Shown here: piece by piece, positions 62,984 to 64,000 of the stretch
Layout of the letters: each line of letters starts with the position of its first letter
How positions within the stretch are numbered: position 1 is the first letter of the stretch
Origin: Skermanella sp. TT6
GTDB lineage: Bacteria > Pseudomonadota > Alphaproteobacteria > Azospirillales > Azospirillaceae
DNA length: 64,000 nt
Direction of reading: 5' to 3'
NCBI RefSeq assembly: GCF_016653635.2
Contig: NZ_CP067421.1
Coordinates: forward strand, 248,001 to 312,000
Program-made: the position numbers and the translations under genes
Notes under the pieces: model-generated
Told to the model about the DNA's origin: nothing
Seen by the model: only the letters and a program-made list of their open reading frames with translations
Databases searched by the model: none

Positions 62984-64000
62984 GCCATGGCCGCGCTCAA
63001 TCGAGGGCCGGCTTGGTAGTGAGCGGCTTCATACCCGTCCTCTGCCCCAGGAACTACGATCTTTACGACGGGAATACCAATCAGTTGCTGCGTCAGATCA
63101 ACGGCCAGAACTTGGCTCAGACCGGCTTGGTCCAGTCGATCGACCATCATGGCGACCGCTTGCGCCCGGTCGACTGGTAGGCACCGTGGCGAGGCATCGC
63201 CTAGCCTTTCGGCCAGGGAACGAAGCGCCGTACCGGGTCGGGTCCGTAACCTTTGTCGTTGCGCTTCCAGAATGTCTTCCGGAAATGTGCCGTAGTAACT
63301 TCGATAATTGTCGTCACGGGCCCCGGCTATCTGTGTGACGCGGCCTTGAGCCGCTTCCAAGATGGCACCGGCTAGTGCAACGGCCGGATTGACGTGGCTG
63401 GCGGATCCATCCACCCAGCTGAATGGTGACGTGCCCCATACCTCCGCATCCATGATACGGCACAGGAAGGTCGGGATCAGGATCTTGTCGGCGATGTCCC
63501 ACAGACCCACCAGCAGGCCTGCCTCGTGAATCCGGTGCAGCAGGTGCCGGCATACCGGATCGGCAACCTGATCAGGGTCGATGCGTCGTGCATCCTGCTC
63601 GGATGGTGTTCGGAAGCCCCAAAAAGATAGAGCATCCGCCTCGATGACCTCGGCCAACCCGTGCGCGATCGCCTGCCCGCGGGTGAAACCCGCCCCCAGA
63701 CCTGTGCTGGACGGCGGGAACAGAGCGGAACCTTCTGGTAGCGGTATCGTTAAATCGAGATTAGCAAAAGCGAATGGCAGCCACGACCTTCGTTGATTTT
63801 TCAAGTCCTCGCCCTCAACCCAGAGTAGTCTTGTCCAGTCTGTCAGGATTGCTGAAGTGGCAAGCGGCAAGCTGGAAAGGTCTACTAATTTTCCTACAGA
63901 AACCATTTGAGAGGGCGTCGCCAGTCGCAACGGAAGCAGGATGTTTTCAGCGTGCCATGACTCCACCGACTCCATGATCGCCGATAGTTTCGCATCCTCT
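62980..64000 (-). CDS. YcaO-domain protein, partial
   Basis: About 340 C-terminal residues; the frame runs past base 64000, so the N-terminus lies outside the window. Motifs: LSAIMESVESWHAEN (ATP/Mg-binding SxxMExxExxxA), a W-x-EGEDL segment with SWLPFAFANLD, TGLGAGFTRGQAIAHGLAEV with IEADAL, and the C-terminal AAQGRVTQIAGARDDNY. YcaO enzymes use ATP to activate peptide backbone amides, giving azolines or, with TfuA, thioamides. It is the first visible gene of the YcaO-TfuA-C11 operon. The annotated ATG at 63975 is internal. Confidence 0.92.
   Translation of the reverse strand, partial: EDAKLSAIMESVESWHAENILLPLRLATPSQMVSVGKLVDLSSLPLATSAILTDWTRLLWVEGEDLKNQRRSWLPFAFANLDLTIPLPEGSALFPPSSTGLGAGFTRGQAIAHGLAEVIEADALSFWGFRTPSEQDARRIDPDQVADPVCRHLLHRIHEAGLLVGLWDIADKILIPTFLCRIMDAEVWGTSPFSWVDGSASHVNPAVALAGAILEAAQGRVTQIAGARDDNYRSYYGTFPEDILEAQRQRLRTRPGTALRSLAERLGDASPRCLPVDRAQAVAMMVDRLDQAGLSQVLAVDLTQQLIGIPVVKIVVPGAEDGYEAAHYQAGPRLSAAMA

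Noticed and set aside
1-64000. CRISPR arrays, rRNA genes and complete tRNA genes
   Set aside because: No regularly spaced direct repeats, rRNA-like sequence or complete tRNA cloverleaf was found by reading the window.

Overview
The window is GC-rich and reads like an alphaproteobacterium of the Rhodospirillales (Azospirillum/Skermanella-like). The evidence is the N-acetylglutaminylglutamine amide (NAGGN) osmolyte genes, a DctA/GltA/GltB neighbourhood, the codon use, and an alphaproteobacterial-type small RNA. The genus is an inference.

Left part (1-14.4 kb) is ordinary chromosome on the + strand. It holds the 3' end of glutamate synthase large subunit, citrate synthase, a C4-dicarboxylate carrier, then a three-gene NAGGN osmoprotectant unit (M42 peptidase, asparagine-synthase-like amidotransferase, GNAT/ATP-grasp synthetase), a GH63-like glucosidase and a beta-carbonic anhydrase. 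Dicarboxylate uptake, citrate synthase and glutamate synthase could supply the carbon and glutamate/glutamine used by the NAGGN genes.

From 14.6 to 34 kb the sequence is mostly mobile DNA: IS256, IS6, IS5, IS1111/IS110, IS21, IS66 and ISAs1 elements, many nested, and a group II intron lying just behind an IS110 transposase. Chromosomal genes surviving inside are a RecD2-like helicase, an Rpn-family nuclease and two tiny related ORFs at 17.1-17.5 kb.

34-46 kb is again mostly cellular: small hypothetical genes, a DUF2934 protein, a frameshifted unknown gene, a cytochrome P450, a CDGSH iron-sulphur protein, a hybrid-less histidine kinase with a pseudo-receiver LuxR regulator, a CYTH protein, a probable suhB/mmgR-type small RNA, a frameshifted resolvase and a PcfJ-like gene.

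46-59.4 kb is a second IS pile. One intact IS21 element (46604-52924) carries an ISL3 element at each end, both inserted exactly 14 bp from the IS21 terminus and in the same relative orientation. It is followed by an IS6 element, an IS66 with a UPF0149-like passenger that splits a large serine recombinase, and an IS256 remnant.

The right edge (59.4-64 kb) has visibly lower GC and holds the most interesting functional unit. It is a translationally coupled minus-strand operon of YcaO cyclodehydratase (running off the window), TfuA-like protein and a C11 clostripain-like peptidase, facing a convergent amidase. This gene set suggests a thioamide- or azoline-type RiPP pathway whose precursor gene probably lies beyond the window.
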